DNA of 52,920 nt. Origin: Paraglaciecola algarum (GTDB taxonomy: Bacteria > Pseudomonadota > Gammaproteobacteria > Enterobacterales > Alteromonadaceae). Location: the NCBI RefSeq assembly GCF_021532655.1, contig NZ_JAKGAS010000019.1, forward strand, positions 1 through 52,920, given 5' to 3'. The translations under genes were made by a program, and so were the position numbers. A model generated the notes under the pieces. That model did no database searches, had not been told where the DNA came from, and saw only the letters and a program-made list of their open reading frames with translations. Below are positions 36,427 to 46,670 of this stretch, piece after piece (position 1 is the first letter of the stretch; every line of letters begins with the position of its first letter).

Positions 36427-36870
36427 CTAAATTTTGGCTAAGATCCTATCTAAATGATTTGAAAAGTTCTGACGATCTTTTTGGTTAAGTGGTGGTGGTC
36501 CACCAGACTGCTCACCACTGGCCCGCATAGTATCCATAAAATCACGAATGTTTAGTCTAGAACGAACATTTTCTGTGGTAAATAACTCCCCTCTTGAACT
36601 TAAAGCCAATGCACCTTTTTCAATCACTTCTGCGGCAAGGGGAATATCTGAGGTGATCACCAAATCTCCAGCTTCACACAGCTTTACAATTTCATCATCT
36701 GCCACATCAAACCCTTGGGGAACTTGCATGGCTCTGATAAATTTAGACGCTGGTGTACGAATAAATTGATTGGCTACATAAATGGTTTCAACCTGTTTTC
36801 GCTGTGCAGCACGGTTGATTATTTCTTTAATAACAATTGGAATTGCATCTGCATCTACCCAAATTTTCAT
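36427..36870 (-). CDS. YaiI/YqxD family protein (UPF0178, DUF188)
   Basis: This is a 147-aa protein with the signature MKIWVDADAIPIVIKEII at the N-terminus and DLVITSDIPLAAEVIEKGALALSSRGELF in the middle, conserved across the PIN-like UPF0178 family. The acidic residues suggest a nuclease-like metal site, but no activity is established. It is convergent with nhaD. Confidence 0.9.
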   Translation of the reverse strand: MKIWVDADAIPIVIKEIINRAAQRKQVETIYVANQFIRTPASKFIRAMQVPQGFDVADDEIVKLCEAGDLVITSDIPLAAEVIEKGALALSSRGELFTTENVRSRLNIRDFMDTMRASGEQSGGPPPLNQKDRQNFSNHLDRILAKI

Positions 36871-36966
36871 ATCCTTCCTTATTTGTAAACCAGATCATAC
36901 ATACAATTTTACCAGCTCAACTTAATTTTTTCGCAATATAAATGAAACAAATTGAACCAAAGATTA

Positions 36967-37230
36967 GGGCCTGTTTATCTTTGCTGTATACTTTTTGTTC
37001 TAATTAAAAGCTTTTTAATCGCGGCGCAGCTTTGAAGGCCTAATGGATTAAGTCGAAATGCTGCAACAAAGAGTAAAAAGCTTTTAAAACGAATCCGTAG
37101 GACAGCGTTTGCGCGGCATTTCTAATGCTTCAGCACTCATTCATGTAGAACAACTACACCACAATCGTGCTTTATTGTATAAATGCCGCGCAACTCGCTG
37201 CAAAAACATACAGCAAAGATAAACAGGCCC
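36967..37230. mobile_element. 264-bp MITE-like element with 23-bp terminal inverted repeats and TA duplication
   Basis: The left end (36967-36989, starting GGGCCTGTTTATC) and the right end (37208-37230) are perfect inverted repeats of 23 bp. Each is flanked by TA (36965-36966 and 37231-37232), the target duplication made by IS630/Tc1-type transposases. Inside is a second inverted pair, GCGCGGCATTT at 37111-37121 and AAATGCCGCGC at 37181-37191, plus smaller palindromes, so the element can fold into a long hairpin. It encodes no protein. It fills the gap between the UPF0178 gene and the RND operon. The IS630 link is inferred from the TA duplication. Confidence 0.8.
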
Positions 37231-37416
37231 TAGTTTCTTTCGTCATTTCAACCAAGACTTGGTTAAATTCACTAACTCTTAGATAGATTGTGTTTGTTAA
37301 AAACAACCTAAATAACCAAACTCATTGTTTTTTATAGGTTTTTATAAGATGGCATAGTCAATGCTCTCTAAGTTCTAAATAACTTAAATACATACTGCGA
37401 AACACTGGGGAACATA

Positions 37417-38583
37417 ATGGAACTAATAATAAATAATAAGGTTAACGCTAAGTTAGCAAGCAACAAAAAGCTGTTGGGTATTGCAGCAATTTTACTTTCA
37501 GTCGCTTTACTCAGCAGTTGTGGTGAGGCAGAAGCGATCACCGACAAAGACAAACAGGAAGTCGCAACTTCAGTACCTGTTGAAATTAGTGATTTAACAG
37601 TCGGCGAAATATCCTCTAACTACGCCACTACAGCAGTATTAGAAGCCAAAGAAGAAGCTTTTGTTGTACCAAGAGCCTCTGGCATTATTCAAGAAATATT
37701 TGTAGAAGAAGGCGACTATGTAGAAAAAGGCCAAGTATTAGCCCAAATTGAACCTCGTCGTTATCATTTAAACTTAGACCGAGCTAAAGCCAATTTAGTG
37801 GGTATAGAAAAAGAATTGCATAAAATTGATAAAGTCTACAACAAAAAACTGATCAGTGACGATACCTACGACAAAGTCACCGCACAATATAAATCAGCAA
37901 AAGCTACCTTGTCTTTAGCTGAACTAGATTTAAAAGAAGCTACAATCGTCGCACCAATCAGTGGTTTTATCGCAGAGCGTAATGCCAAAGTAGGAAACTT
38001 AACTGAATCATTCCAGCGGGCACGAATGTTTCATATCGTTCAGCAAAAAGAGCTATACGGCATAGTCCACTTACCAGAAAAAGAATTATCTAAAGTGCAT
38101 AAAGATCAACAGGCCAGCTTAGAACTGACGGCTTTTTCCGGCCAACAATCAGCGGCTTATGTTGAGAGGATCAGCCCAGTAATCGATGCAAAAACTGGTA
38201 CCTTTAAAGTTACCTTACGTGTACCCAATCCAAATAACACCTTAAAATCCGGTATGTTTGCTCAAGTTAAATTGAATTACGACACCCACCAAAATGCTGT
38301 GTTACTGCCTCGTAAAGCACTTTTAAGTATTGATGACAGCATGAACGTATTTGTTATTAACCAAGGCATAGCCACTAAATTACCGGTTAGCGTGGGCTTT
38401 CAAGAAGGCGAATTTGTTGAAATATTGTCAGGTTTAACCGGTGACGAACAAGTAGTGATTACTGGTCATCATAATTTAAGGGATAAAGCCCCTGTTGAAG
38501 TAGTTAATCAAAATAGTAATCAAAAATCCAACCCAAAAGACTCAGCCCTCAGTGAAACACACTCAGAATTAGCCAAAGGTTAG
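37417..38583 (+). CDS. RND efflux periplasmic adaptor (membrane fusion lipoprotein)
   Basis: This is a 388-aa adaptor with a lipobox LLSSC (Cys35), so it is probably anchored by lipid to the inner membrane. Two lipoyl half-motifs flank a helical hairpin: AFVVPRASGIIQEIFVEEGDYVEKGQVLAQIEP and the later EATIVAPISGFIAERNAKVGN; the hairpin between them is short (LDRAKANLVGIEKELHKIDKVYNKKLIS). Beta-barrel and membrane-proximal domains follow. It links the permeases to an outer-membrane channel not encoded here. A GGGGAA ribosome binding site precedes the ATG. It is the first gene of a three-gene operon. Confidence 0.9.
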   Translation: MELIINNKVNAKLASNKKLLGIAAILLSVALLSSCGEAEAITDKDKQEVATSVPVEISDLTVGEISSNYATTAVLEAKEEAFVVPRASGIIQEIFVEEGDYVEKGQVLAQIEPRRYHLNLDRAKANLVGIEKELHKIDKVYNKKLISDDTYDKVTAQYKSAKATLSLAELDLKEATIVAPISGFIAERNAKVGNLTESFQRARMFHIVQQKELYGIVHLPEKELSKVHKDQQASLELTAFSGQQSAAYVERISPVIDAKTGTFKVTLRVPNPNNTLKSGMFAQVKLNYDTHQNAVLLPRKALLSIDDSMNVFVINQGIATKLPVSVGFQEGEFVEILSGLTGDEQVVITGHHNLRDKAPVEVVNQNSNQKSNPKDSALSETHSELAKG

Positions 38584-38593
38584 GAGTGATATT

Positions 38594-41500
38594 ATGAGCA
38601 TGATAGATACTGCAGTTAAACGTCCGGTTACCGTATGGATGTTTACTTTTGCAATAGTATTATTTGGCATGGTGTCGTTATCACGATTAGCCGTTAACTT
38701 ATTGCCAGATTTATCCTACCCCACTCTAACTATTCGCACTGACTACGTGGGAGCGGCACCTGGCGAAATAGAACAACTAGTCTCTAAACCCATAGAAGAA
38801 GCAATCGGTGTGGTAAAAGGGGTGCGCAAAGTCACCTCTACCTCTAAAGCAGGCCAATCAGATGTGTTACTCGAATTCGAATGGGGCACAGACATGGACT
38901 TTGCTAGTTTAGAAGTCCGAGAAAAGCTAGATACCATTTGGTTACCCTTAGATGTTAAAAAGCCCATTTTATTACGTTTCAATCCCAGTTTAGATCCAGT
39001 CATGCGTTTCGGTTTTGGTGGGGTAGCTCAGTCAGACTCGGCTTCTAATAACGCTAAGAATGTTAAGAAAGCACCTACCAAGCCAACAGAGCTAACTGAA
39101 CAAGGTATCAAAACCCTACGTCTTTATGCTGAAGAGCAGATTAAACGCCAGTTAGAATCCGTTGAAGGTGTAGCGTCAGTAAAAGTCAGCGGTGGCCTAG
39201 AGCACCAAATACAGGTGTTAATTGATCAGCAAAAAACCAGTCAATTAAAGATTACTGCAGACCAAATAGTTAAACGTTTAAAAGCTGAAAATGTGAATAC
39301 ATCCGGAGGCCGAGTTAAAGATGGCTCGCAAGAATATCTAGTTAGGACCTTAAATCAATTTAAAAACCTAGATGATATTCGCGATCTATTTATCGCCACT
39401 CGTGAAGGTAAAAACATTCGTTTAGGTGATATTGCTCAGATCACCGATACCCACAAAGATCCTACATCCCTCAACCGTTTTAACGGTTTTGAAGGAGTAG
39501 AAATCGCGATTTATAAAGAAGGCGATGCGAACACTGTTCAAGTGGCACAAAATATTCAATTCAGAATAGATCTTCTGCAAAAACAAATCCCAGAACATTA
39601 CCAATTACAATTAGTTTACGACCAATCTAAATTTATTGGCAGTGCCATAGCAGATGTAAAATCAGCGGCCATCATAGGTGGCATATTAGCCATGTTCATA
39701 CTCTACTTATTCCTAAAAAATATTTGGCCTACCTTAATTATTTCTATCTCTATACCTGTTTCGATTATTGCTACTTTCAACTTGATGTATGGCAACGGCA
39801 TCAGCCTGAACATTATGAGCCTAGGTGGTATCGCGTTAGCCATTGGTTTGTTGGTAGACAACAGCATAGTGGTACTAGAAAACATTGCGAGGCATAAAAC
39901 CACCAATAAAGACTTTAAGCAGGCTGCAGTCAAAGGAACAAAAGAAGTCTCCATGGCCATTACCGCATCAACTCTCACCACTATGGCTGTATTTTTTCCT
40001 CTGGTTTTTGTGGAAGGCATTGCTGGGCAATTGTTTAGTGATCAAGCCTTAACTGTTACCTTTGCCCTAGCCGCTTCTTTGGTGGTGGCTCTAACACTCA
40101 TACCCATGTTAGCCGCTGGTGAAAAATCTAATGAAAACACTAATCTAAAATCATCCGTAGAATTTGCCCCTAACCCAGAAAAGGTTAAACCTAATAGTAA
40201 AATAGCCAGGTTTTTCCATTATCTATCATTGCCTTTTTCTTGGTTAGTACAAACCTTGTTTTATTATCTGCCTTTAGTCATCACTACCGTTTTAGTATTT
40301 GTTTTTAGAATATTGAGCAAAACATTAAGCTGGTGTTTTAAGCCAATATTATGGCTGTTCGACAAACTATTTAATTTGATCGAAACTGTGTATCTTGTTG
40401 CCCTTCAAGCCGCATTAAAGATGCGCTTGTTAATGTTAACCTCGATTATTGCCATATCAGCAAGTTCTTTACTATTACTTCCCAAACTAGGTATGGAACT
40501 CATACCCGACATGTCACAAGGTGAATTTTATGTAGAGGTTAACTTACCCACAGGATCACAGTTACAACAAACTGATCAGGTTATTTCTGAACTAGCTCTA
40601 TTTACTCAATCACTGCCAGGGGTTGAACGCACTTATGCCCTCGCCGGTACCGGTAGTTTGATGAATGTATCGTCTAATCAAGGAGGTGAATACTGGGGTA
40701 AATTAAATGTCGTTATGCAGCAAGATGGCTCAGCAGAGAACAACCAAGACGTGCAAAACCAAATGCGTAAGTACTTAAGTCAACAAGCTGGCGTTCAAAG
40801 TAAATTTGGTAAACCCGCTCTATTTACCTTTGCCACTCCTCTTGAGATTCAACTGGTAGGTTACGACTTAAAAGCGTTAAGCGAATATAGTCAAAAAATT
40901 AAAACCCAATTACAAACAGACGACAGATTTGCTGATGTAAAATCATCATTACAAGCGGGTAATCCTGAACTTAAAATAGAGTTTGATCACAATAAACTAG
41001 CCCAATTAGGCTTAACCGCCCCTATTGTATCCAAATTGTTGTCTGCCAAAATTGGTGGGGAGTTAGCCGGAAAATACAGCATTGAAGATCGTAAAGTAGA
41101 TATTTTAGTCAGAACCCAAGAATCCCAAAGAGACTCAATATCTGACATTGGCCAAGTGATTGTCAACCCTGGTGCTGAGTCACCTATTCCGTTAAGTGCT
41201 GTGGCTGATATTACTATGGCCATTGGCCCTAGTGAAATAACCCGAATAGGTCAAGAGCGTGTCGCTGTGATATCCGCCAACTTAAATTATGGCGATCTAA
41301 ATCAAGGTGTAACAGCAGCTCAACAGCACCTTAACCAAATTAAGTTGCCCATTAATATGCAAGCCAAGGTAGCGGGTCAAAGTGAAGAAATGACCCAAAG
41401 TTTCCAGTCTTTACAATTCGCTTTAGCGCTGGCTATTTTTTTAGTGTATTTAGTTATGGCATCACAGTTTGAATCACTACTGCACCCATTACTGATTCTA

Positions 41501-41950
41501 TTCACTGTTCCCCTTGCCTGCGCAGGTTCAATTTATGGCCTGTATTTATCCGGCACAAACTTAAGTGTGGTGGTGTTTATTGGTTTGATTATGTTGGCAG
41601 GAATAGTGGTGAATAATGCCATAGTGTTAATCGATCGCATTAACCAACTAAGAGCATCCGGCATAGAGAAAACTCAAGCCATTATTCAGTCAGCTCAAAG
41701 TCGTTTGCGCCCAATATTAATGACCACTCTCACCACATCTTTAGGCTTATTACCTATGGCTTTAGGCATGGGTGAAGGAGCTGAAATTCGTACACCTATG
41801 GCGGTGACCGTGATTTATGGATTACTGTTTGCGACCTTACTCACTTTATTGTTTATTCCGGTTATTTACAGCTTGTTTGACCGTAAACAATTTACACCCG
41901 AGCCAATCTCTCCAAGTGAAAATGATCTAGGAGAAAAAGTATATGGATAA
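38594..41950 (+). CDS. RND efflux permease subunit (first of a pair)
   Basis: This is a 1118-aa inner-membrane permease of the HAE-type RND family, driven by the proton gradient. MIDTAVKRPVTVWMFTFAIVLFGMVSLSRL at the N-terminus, LVDNSIVVLENIARH in TM4 (Asp-Asn where AcrB has Asp-Asp), and IVVNNAIVLIDRINQL in TM10 are typical. It is about 70-80 residues longer than AcrB because of an insertion at about residues 508-610, between TM6 and TM7, with a hydrophilic stretch and extra hydrophobic segments (LVQTLFYYLPLVITTVLVFVF). It lies 10 bp after the adaptor and overlaps the second permease by 8 bases. Substrate is unknown. Confidence 0.92.
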   Translation: MSMIDTAVKRPVTVWMFTFAIVLFGMVSLSRLAVNLLPDLSYPTLTIRTDYVGAAPGEIEQLVSKPIEEAIGVVKGVRKVTSTSKAGQSDVLLEFEWGTDMDFASLEVREKLDTIWLPLDVKKPILLRFNPSLDPVMRFGFGGVAQSDSASNNAKNVKKAPTKPTELTEQGIKTLRLYAEEQIKRQLESVEGVASVKVSGGLEHQIQVLIDQQKTSQLKITADQIVKRLKAENVNTSGGRVKDGSQEYLVRTLNQFKNLDDIRDLFIATREGKNIRLGDIAQITDTHKDPTSLNRFNGFEGVEIAIYKEGDANTVQVAQNIQFRIDLLQKQIPEHYQLQLVYDQSKFIGSAIADVKSAAIIGGILAMFILYLFLKNIWPTLIISISIPVSIIATFNLMYGNGISLNIMSLGGIALAIGLLVDNSIVVLENIARHKTTNKDFKQAAVKGTKEVSMAITASTLTTMAVFFPLVFVEGIAGQLFSDQALTVTFALAASLVVALTLIPMLAAGEKSNENTNLKSSVEFAPNPEKVKPNSKIARFFHYLSLPFSWLVQTLFYYLPLVITTVLVFVFRILSKTLSWCFKPILWLFDKLFNLIETVYLVALQAALKMRLLMLTSIIAISASSLLLLPKLGMELIPDMSQGEFYVEVNLPTGSQLQQTDQVISELALFTQSLPGVERTYALAGTGSLMNVSSNQGGEYWGKLNVVMQQDGSAENNQDVQNQMRKYLSQQAGVQSKFGKPALFTFATPLEIQLVGYDLKALSEYSQKIKTQLQTDDRFADVKSSLQAGNPELKIEFDHNKLAQLGLTAPIVSKLLSAKIGGELAGKYSIEDRKVDILVRTQESQRDSISDIGQVIVNPGAESPIPLSAVADITMAIGPSEITRIGQERVAVISANLNYGDLNQGVTAAQQHLNQIKLPINMQAKVAGQSEEMTQSFQSLQFALALAIFLVYLVMASQFESLLHPLLILFTVPLACAGSIYGLYLSGTNLSVVVFIGLIMLAGIVVNNAIVLIDRINQLRASGIEKTQAIIQSAQSRLRPILMTTLTTSLGLLPMALGMGEGAEIRTPMAVTVIYGLLFATLLTLLFIPVIYSLFDRKQFTPEPISPSENDLGEKVYG

Positions 41951-44900
41951 GTTCGCAAGCACAGGCGCAGCCCTAGCAGATTTTGCCATTCGCCGTCCAG
42001 TGACAGTGTTAATGTCATTCTTCTCACTCTTGTTGTTTGGCATTATGTCTAGCCAGTTGTTGCCATTAGAGAAGTTTCCAAGCATAGATATTCCACAAAT
42101 AATCATTCATATCCCCTACAAAGACGCCACGCCGGTTGAAGTAGAAAAAATGATCACCCGGCCAGTAGAAGAAGCTTTAGCCACTATGTCTGGGATCAAA
42201 CGATTGCAATCACGTTCAACCGAAGATGCCGCACAAGTTCGATTACGTTTTGCTTGGGACGAAAACCTAAAAGCCAAAGGCATTGAAGCGCGCGAAAAAG
42301 TAGATGCGATCCGCGGCCAACTTCCATCTGATGTTGAGCGAGTATTGGTGTATCAATTTAATACCGACGATATGCCAATATTTTCTATGAATGTGTCCAG
42401 TGAGCGGGACTTATCTAACGCCTTTGACTTATTAGATCGCAACTTAAAACGTCCCATAGAAAGAGTCCCTGGGGTATCCAAAGTTGAATTATGGGGGGTA
42501 TCTGAAAAACAAATCTCTATTCGCCTCGATCCATTATTAATGGCAGCATTACAAGTTAACACCAATGAGTTAACTAGAGCCTTACGCAGCGCTAACTTTT
42601 CCTTATCAGCGGGCGCATTTAATGATCAAAATTATCAACAAAAAATCACAGTTAATCCTCAAGGCGAGTTTAACAGTGTTCAAGATATAGAGGATCTAGT
42701 AGTAAAAAAAGGCGTACGTTTAAGTGATATAGCCACAGTCAAATTTGAGAAACCCAAACGTACCGATGGCCGCCATTTAGATCAATCTTACGCTGTGGGT
42801 TTTAATATCTATCGTGAATCAAACAGTAATATGGTGCAGGTATCTGAACAGGTACTAAAAGTCATAGAAGAGGCTAACAACAACCCTGCCTTTAACGGCA
42901 TCAACTTATTGATCAATGAAAACGAAGCAGAAAGTGTGACTAAATCTTTATCTGATTTGCTCTCAGCAGGCTTAATTGGCGCGTTGTTATCACTCTTGGT
43001 GCTTTACGCTTTCCTACGAAACATTACTAGTACTTTGCTTGTCGTACTGTCAGTGCCCTTTTCTATTTGCATAACGCTAGGTTGCATGTACATGATGGGT
43101 TATAGCATCAATATATTATCTATGATGGGCTTGATGTTAGCGGTGGGTATGTTAGTAGATAATGCGGTAGTGGTGACTGAAAGTATTGAACACGAAAAAC
43201 GTAGTATACAAGATCCCATTGCCGCCACGAAAGCCGGTGTAGCCAAAGTGAGTTTAGCGGTAATAGCAGGTACCATCACCACCGCCATAGTATTTTTACC
43301 TAATATTGTGGGTGAAAAAGTAAACGTCACTGTATTTTTAGAACACGTAGCCATAGCCATATGTATTTCGTTATTTGCTTCGCTAGTGATTTCTCAAACC
43401 TTGATCCCACTTTTGTCTACTAAAATAAAAGCCAGTAAAGCTGAGATTTCCAACGTACGTAAAAAGCCTAGTAAAATCGCTGTTATGTACAAAAAAGTAT
43501 TAACTTGGAGCTTAAAACATCAAGGTAAAACCAGTTTAATTGCCTTAGGCATTCTAGCTAGTACTGCTATACCTATGCAGTATGTCACCAATGACGACGA
43601 TAATGATAACGACCAAAATCGAGTATGGATGAACTACGATATTCAAGGCAGTTATAGCTTGGAAGAAGTAGAAAATACCGTTAATAAAATGGAAGCCTAT
43701 TTATATTCCAATCAAGAAGACTTCTATATAAAACAGGTTTACTCCTATTACCGCTCAGGTTTTGCTGTGTCAGGGATCACCTTTGTTGACGATATCCCCG
43801 TTTCTCAAGCTGCAGCCAAAAAGAAAATTCTTGAAGGTTTGCCTAAATTTGCTCGTGCAAAACCGTCGTTTAAATGGGATGAAGGAAACGGTGGCGGTAT
43901 CCAGTTTACCTTAGTGGGTGACTCATCTGAAACCTTAGACGATATCTCAAAACAAATTATTCCAATACTAAGTAACATCAAAGGTTTGTCTGATGTAAAA
44001 ACCGATACCACCAAGCAGAAACTAGAATTACAAGTTGTTGTTGATAGGCAAAAATCCTTTCGATTTGGCTTAAACACTAATGACGTGGCACAAATAATCG
44101 CCGTTGCTTTAAGAGGCTCAAACCTAAGAACCTATCGCAGTGAAGATACTGGTGAAATTGCCATTCGATTAATGTTTGACGAAAGACTCCAAGACTCGGT
44201 AGATGAATTAAGAAACTTAACCATCATCCGCAAAGATGGCAAGAATGTCACCTTAGACATGATTGCTTCTTTAACCGTTAAACCTAGGCTTGCACAAATT
44301 AATCGTAATTATCGTCAAACCTCTATCACCATTGGCGCAAACTTAGATGACGGCGTGACCATTAAAGATGCCAAGAAAAACATAGAAGGCGTGATGGAAC
44401 ATATTCATTTCCCGACTGGTTACAACTGGACATTTGATGGCAGCATCAAAAGACAAAGGCAAAATGAATCAGCCATGCAGACCAACATGATCTTAGCTAT
44501 ATGCATGATTTACATAGTTATGGCTGCTTTATTTGAGTCTTTATTATTACCTACTGCTGTTATTACATCTTTGTTGTTTTCGCTAACAGGTGTGTTTTGG
44601 GCATTATTTGCAGCGGGTATGTCTATGTCAATTATGGCCATGATAGGCATGCTAATTTTAATGGGTATAGTGGTCAACAATGGCATAGTGTTAGTGGATA
44701 GGATCAACCAATTAATTGACCATGGGCAAGGGATTAATCAAGCCATAATCGAAGCCTGTTTAACCCGAGCTAAACCTATATTAATGACAGTAGCGACTAC
44801 TGTATTGGGCCTAGTACCACTGGCTATGGGGGGCACACGTTTAGGCGGAGACGGCCCACCCTACTCACCTATGGCTATTGCCATAATAGGCGGTTTGGTA

Positions 44901-45026
44901 TTTTCTACCTTAACCAGTTTAGTATTAGTGCCTTTAGCCTATTTGTTATTATTAAAACTAAGAGCTAAAACGGTTAACATGATAAAAAACAGTAAGGCCC
45001 TAGTGGGCAGAGTCATAAAAGCCTAA
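41943..45026 (+). CDS. RND efflux permease subunit (second of a pair)
   Basis: This is a 1027-aa RND permease of normal length. FAIRRPVTVLMSFFSLLLFGIMSSQLLPLEKFPSIDIP, GMLVDNAVVVTESIEHEKR in TM4 and GIVVNNGIVLVDRINQL in TM10 mark the family. It overlaps the first permease gene by 8 bases and so is coupled. Paired permeases with a single adaptor recall MdtBC-type heteromeric pumps, where two different permeases form one trimer; that is an inference from gene order. No TolC-like gene is present in the window. Confidence 0.92.
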   Translation: MDKFASTGAALADFAIRRPVTVLMSFFSLLLFGIMSSQLLPLEKFPSIDIPQIIIHIPYKDATPVEVEKMITRPVEEALATMSGIKRLQSRSTEDAAQVRLRFAWDENLKAKGIEAREKVDAIRGQLPSDVERVLVYQFNTDDMPIFSMNVSSERDLSNAFDLLDRNLKRPIERVPGVSKVELWGVSEKQISIRLDPLLMAALQVNTNELTRALRSANFSLSAGAFNDQNYQQKITVNPQGEFNSVQDIEDLVVKKGVRLSDIATVKFEKPKRTDGRHLDQSYAVGFNIYRESNSNMVQVSEQVLKVIEEANNNPAFNGINLLINENEAESVTKSLSDLLSAGLIGALLSLLVLYAFLRNITSTLLVVLSVPFSICITLGCMYMMGYSINILSMMGLMLAVGMLVDNAVVVTESIEHEKRSIQDPIAATKAGVAKVSLAVIAGTITTAIVFLPNIVGEKVNVTVFLEHVAIAICISLFASLVISQTLIPLLSTKIKASKAEISNVRKKPSKIAVMYKKVLTWSLKHQGKTSLIALGILASTAIPMQYVTNDDDNDNDQNRVWMNYDIQGSYSLEEVENTVNKMEAYLYSNQEDFYIKQVYSYYRSGFAVSGITFVDDIPVSQAAAKKKILEGLPKFARAKPSFKWDEGNGGGIQFTLVGDSSETLDDISKQIIPILSNIKGLSDVKTDTTKQKLELQVVVDRQKSFRFGLNTNDVAQIIAVALRGSNLRTYRSEDTGEIAIRLMFDERLQDSVDELRNLTIIRKDGKNVTLDMIASLTVKPRLAQINRNYRQTSITIGANLDDGVTIKDAKKNIEGVMEHIHFPTGYNWTFDGSIKRQRQNESAMQTNMILAICMIYIVMAALFESLLLPTAVITSLLFSLTGVFWALFAAGMSMSIMAMIGMLILMGIVVNNGIVLVDRINQLIDHGQGINQAIIEACLTRAKPILMTVATTVLGLVPLAMGGTRLGGDGPPYSPMAIAIIGGLVFSTLTSLVLVPLAYLLLLKLRAKTVNMIKNSKALVGRVIKA

Positions 45027-45101
45027 AGTGAAATTTGACGCGCCAGACTCAGTGATTATTCAAGGCCCTGAGTTTGGTGAAAACCTATCAAAGCAATAAC
45101 T

Positions 45102-45320
45102 TCACATCCCTTTATAAATCATATCCTTGATAACTTTCGCTTTAACAAAATGATCTAATTGATGAGTTTGGATCCACCAAGTTGCGGCCTCCATTAGTAG
45201 TTCTGGGTTATCATTTTTATTTGCAAAAAAAGCGTAAAATGACAAGCCGACATTTTCACCTTTGCTGGCTATTTTTTTGTCACAAATCTGAATGATTTTT
45301 GCTCTTAACTCGTCTTTCAT
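45102..45320 (-). CDS. Small conserved protein (DUF6500-like)
   Basis: This is a 72-aa soluble protein with a conserved-looking core, GENVGLSFYAFFANKNDNPELLMEAATWWIQTHQLDHFVKA. I recall a DUF6500 family of this length and pattern, but cannot confirm it. It lies 20 bp downstream of a SEC-C protein on the same strand, so the two are probably one operon. No function is assigned. Confidence 0.65.
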   Translation of the reverse strand: MKDELRAKIIQICDKKIASKGENVGLSFYAFFANKNDNPELLMEAATWWIQTHQLDHFVKAKVIKDMIYKGM

Positions 45321-45340
45321 TTTCTAGTTCTGCAATCCTT

Positions 45341-45685
45341 CTAGCTTCCACAACACTTCTTGTATTTTTTGCCACTACCGCATACACATGGCTCATTTCG
45401 AGATGGCACTTTAGCCACTTTTATCGAGCTAGCTTTATTAAGCAATACAGTTAATTCAGTAATCAATTCAGACGCACCGTCACTAGTATCCACTTTGATA
45501 TTCCCGTGTAAGTTAGCTTCCTTTAATAAAGCTTCAACTTCTGCATGACGTGATTCATTTGTTACCACTAAATTTAACGGATACTTCTTACTTCCTGGTT
45601 TTTGTGTGGCACTCCTACCATCACCATATTTAATGTGGCTCTGACGAGCATCTTGACGACCTTTAAAAAAGAACTTATCTGACAT
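45341..45685 (-). CDS. SEC-C motif protein (PBPRA1643 family-like)
   Basis: This is a 114-aa protein with the N-terminus MSDKFFFKGRQDARQSHIKYGDGRSATQKP and a C-terminal SEC-C zinc motif (PCVCGSGKKYKKCCGS). The combination matches my recollection of the PBPRA1643 SWIM/SEC-C family. The middle holds a compact alpha/beta region (YPLNLVVTNESRHAEVEALLKEANL). Function is unknown. Confidence 0.8.
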   Translation of the reverse strand: MSDKFFFKGRQDARQSHIKYGDGRSATQKPGSKKYPLNLVVTNESRHAEVEALLKEANLHGNIKVDTSDGASELITELTVLLNKASSIKVAKVPSRNEPCVCGSGKKYKKCCGS

Positions 45686-45854
45686 ATTGGCTCCAGCCTA
45701 ATCTGAAAAATGCAACACTAAAAATATTACTAAAATACTGAGTGCTTTAAAGGATGGGAGTGTATACCAATTTCAACAAATGATTAGCATTAAAAAGTCA
45801 CCTTAAATAATACAGCTCAAACATTGTGCTTTTATACAATTATAGTTGGCAGGT

Positions 45855-46670
45855 TTACTGATAATTTACAGATTTATGTTGTTTTAACCAATTATGATTA
45901 AATTTACTGGCAAACTCTAGGTTAAGAAGTTTAACCACCTCTTTAGCCCAGGGTAATTCAGACGACAATGCCAGATAAAATGGAGTTTCATCTAAACAAC
46001 CAAGTTGTTTGAAATTACTTCCACCGGTTAATTTGTGTGTTTTATTAAACCAATTAAACACATTTTTATCTTCAATAAAAACCTCTGCTCTACCCACTTG
46101 CACTAAAGACATTAACCTTTGTAACCCTAGGTCACCACTAAGCTCGATAACCTTTTTTGTATTTTCTTGATCCGCTAGATAATCATCGACTGGGCTGCCA
46201 TAACCATATTGAGAGATAACGGCTAACAACACCTCAGATAAAGAGCCTTGATCCACATACTCCCATTTAGAAGTTGGTAACCCATAAAAACACATTTGGT
46301 AACTCATCATTGGTTCTGAAGTAAACATTAAGTTTGGACTTTCTGAATGCACAGCTGTGAGCAATCCATGTCTAGCCCCAATATTTACCTGTCGAATTGC
46401 TCTAGCCCAAGGAAAAGAAACTATGTCAGCCTGAATGTCATATTTACTAAAAATATACTCAACGTAATCATAGGCGAGCCCTTTATGATTTTTATCCATC
46501 TCACAAGCATATGGGCACCAATCAGTAGTGGCTAATTTAATTGTTAACACGCTGGACTTAGCCAAAACTTGCATATTCACACAACAAGTAAACAATGCTA
46601 GACCTAGTGCTAAACATTTGACTATTTTATACATTCGAATATAAACCGACACAACGACCTGATTAATCAT
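45855..46670 (-). CDS. Periplasmic solute-binding protein, family 3-like
   Basis: This is a 271-aa protein as given; the internal Met at residue 13 (MYKIVKCLALGLALFTCCV) gives a better signal peptide and may be the true start. The mature part begins LTIKLATTDWCPYACEMDKNHKGLAYDYVEYIFSKYDI, the standard opening of family 3 binding proteins, and ends in an EFASKFNHNWLKQH helix. No transport genes are adjacent, as for the other two binding proteins in the window. Confidence 0.78.
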   Translation of the reverse strand: MINQVVVSVYIRMYKIVKCLALGLALFTCCVNMQVLAKSSVLTIKLATTDWCPYACEMDKNHKGLAYDYVEYIFSKYDIQADIVSFPWARAIRQVNIGARHGLLTAVHSESPNLMFTSEPMMSYQMCFYGLPTSKWEYVDQGSLSEVLLAVISQYGYGSPVDDYLADQENTKKVIELSGDLGLQRLMSLVQVGRAEVFIEDKNVFNWFNKTHKLTGGSNFKQLGCLDETPFYLALSSELPWAKEVVKLLNLEFASKFNHNWLKQHKSVNYQ

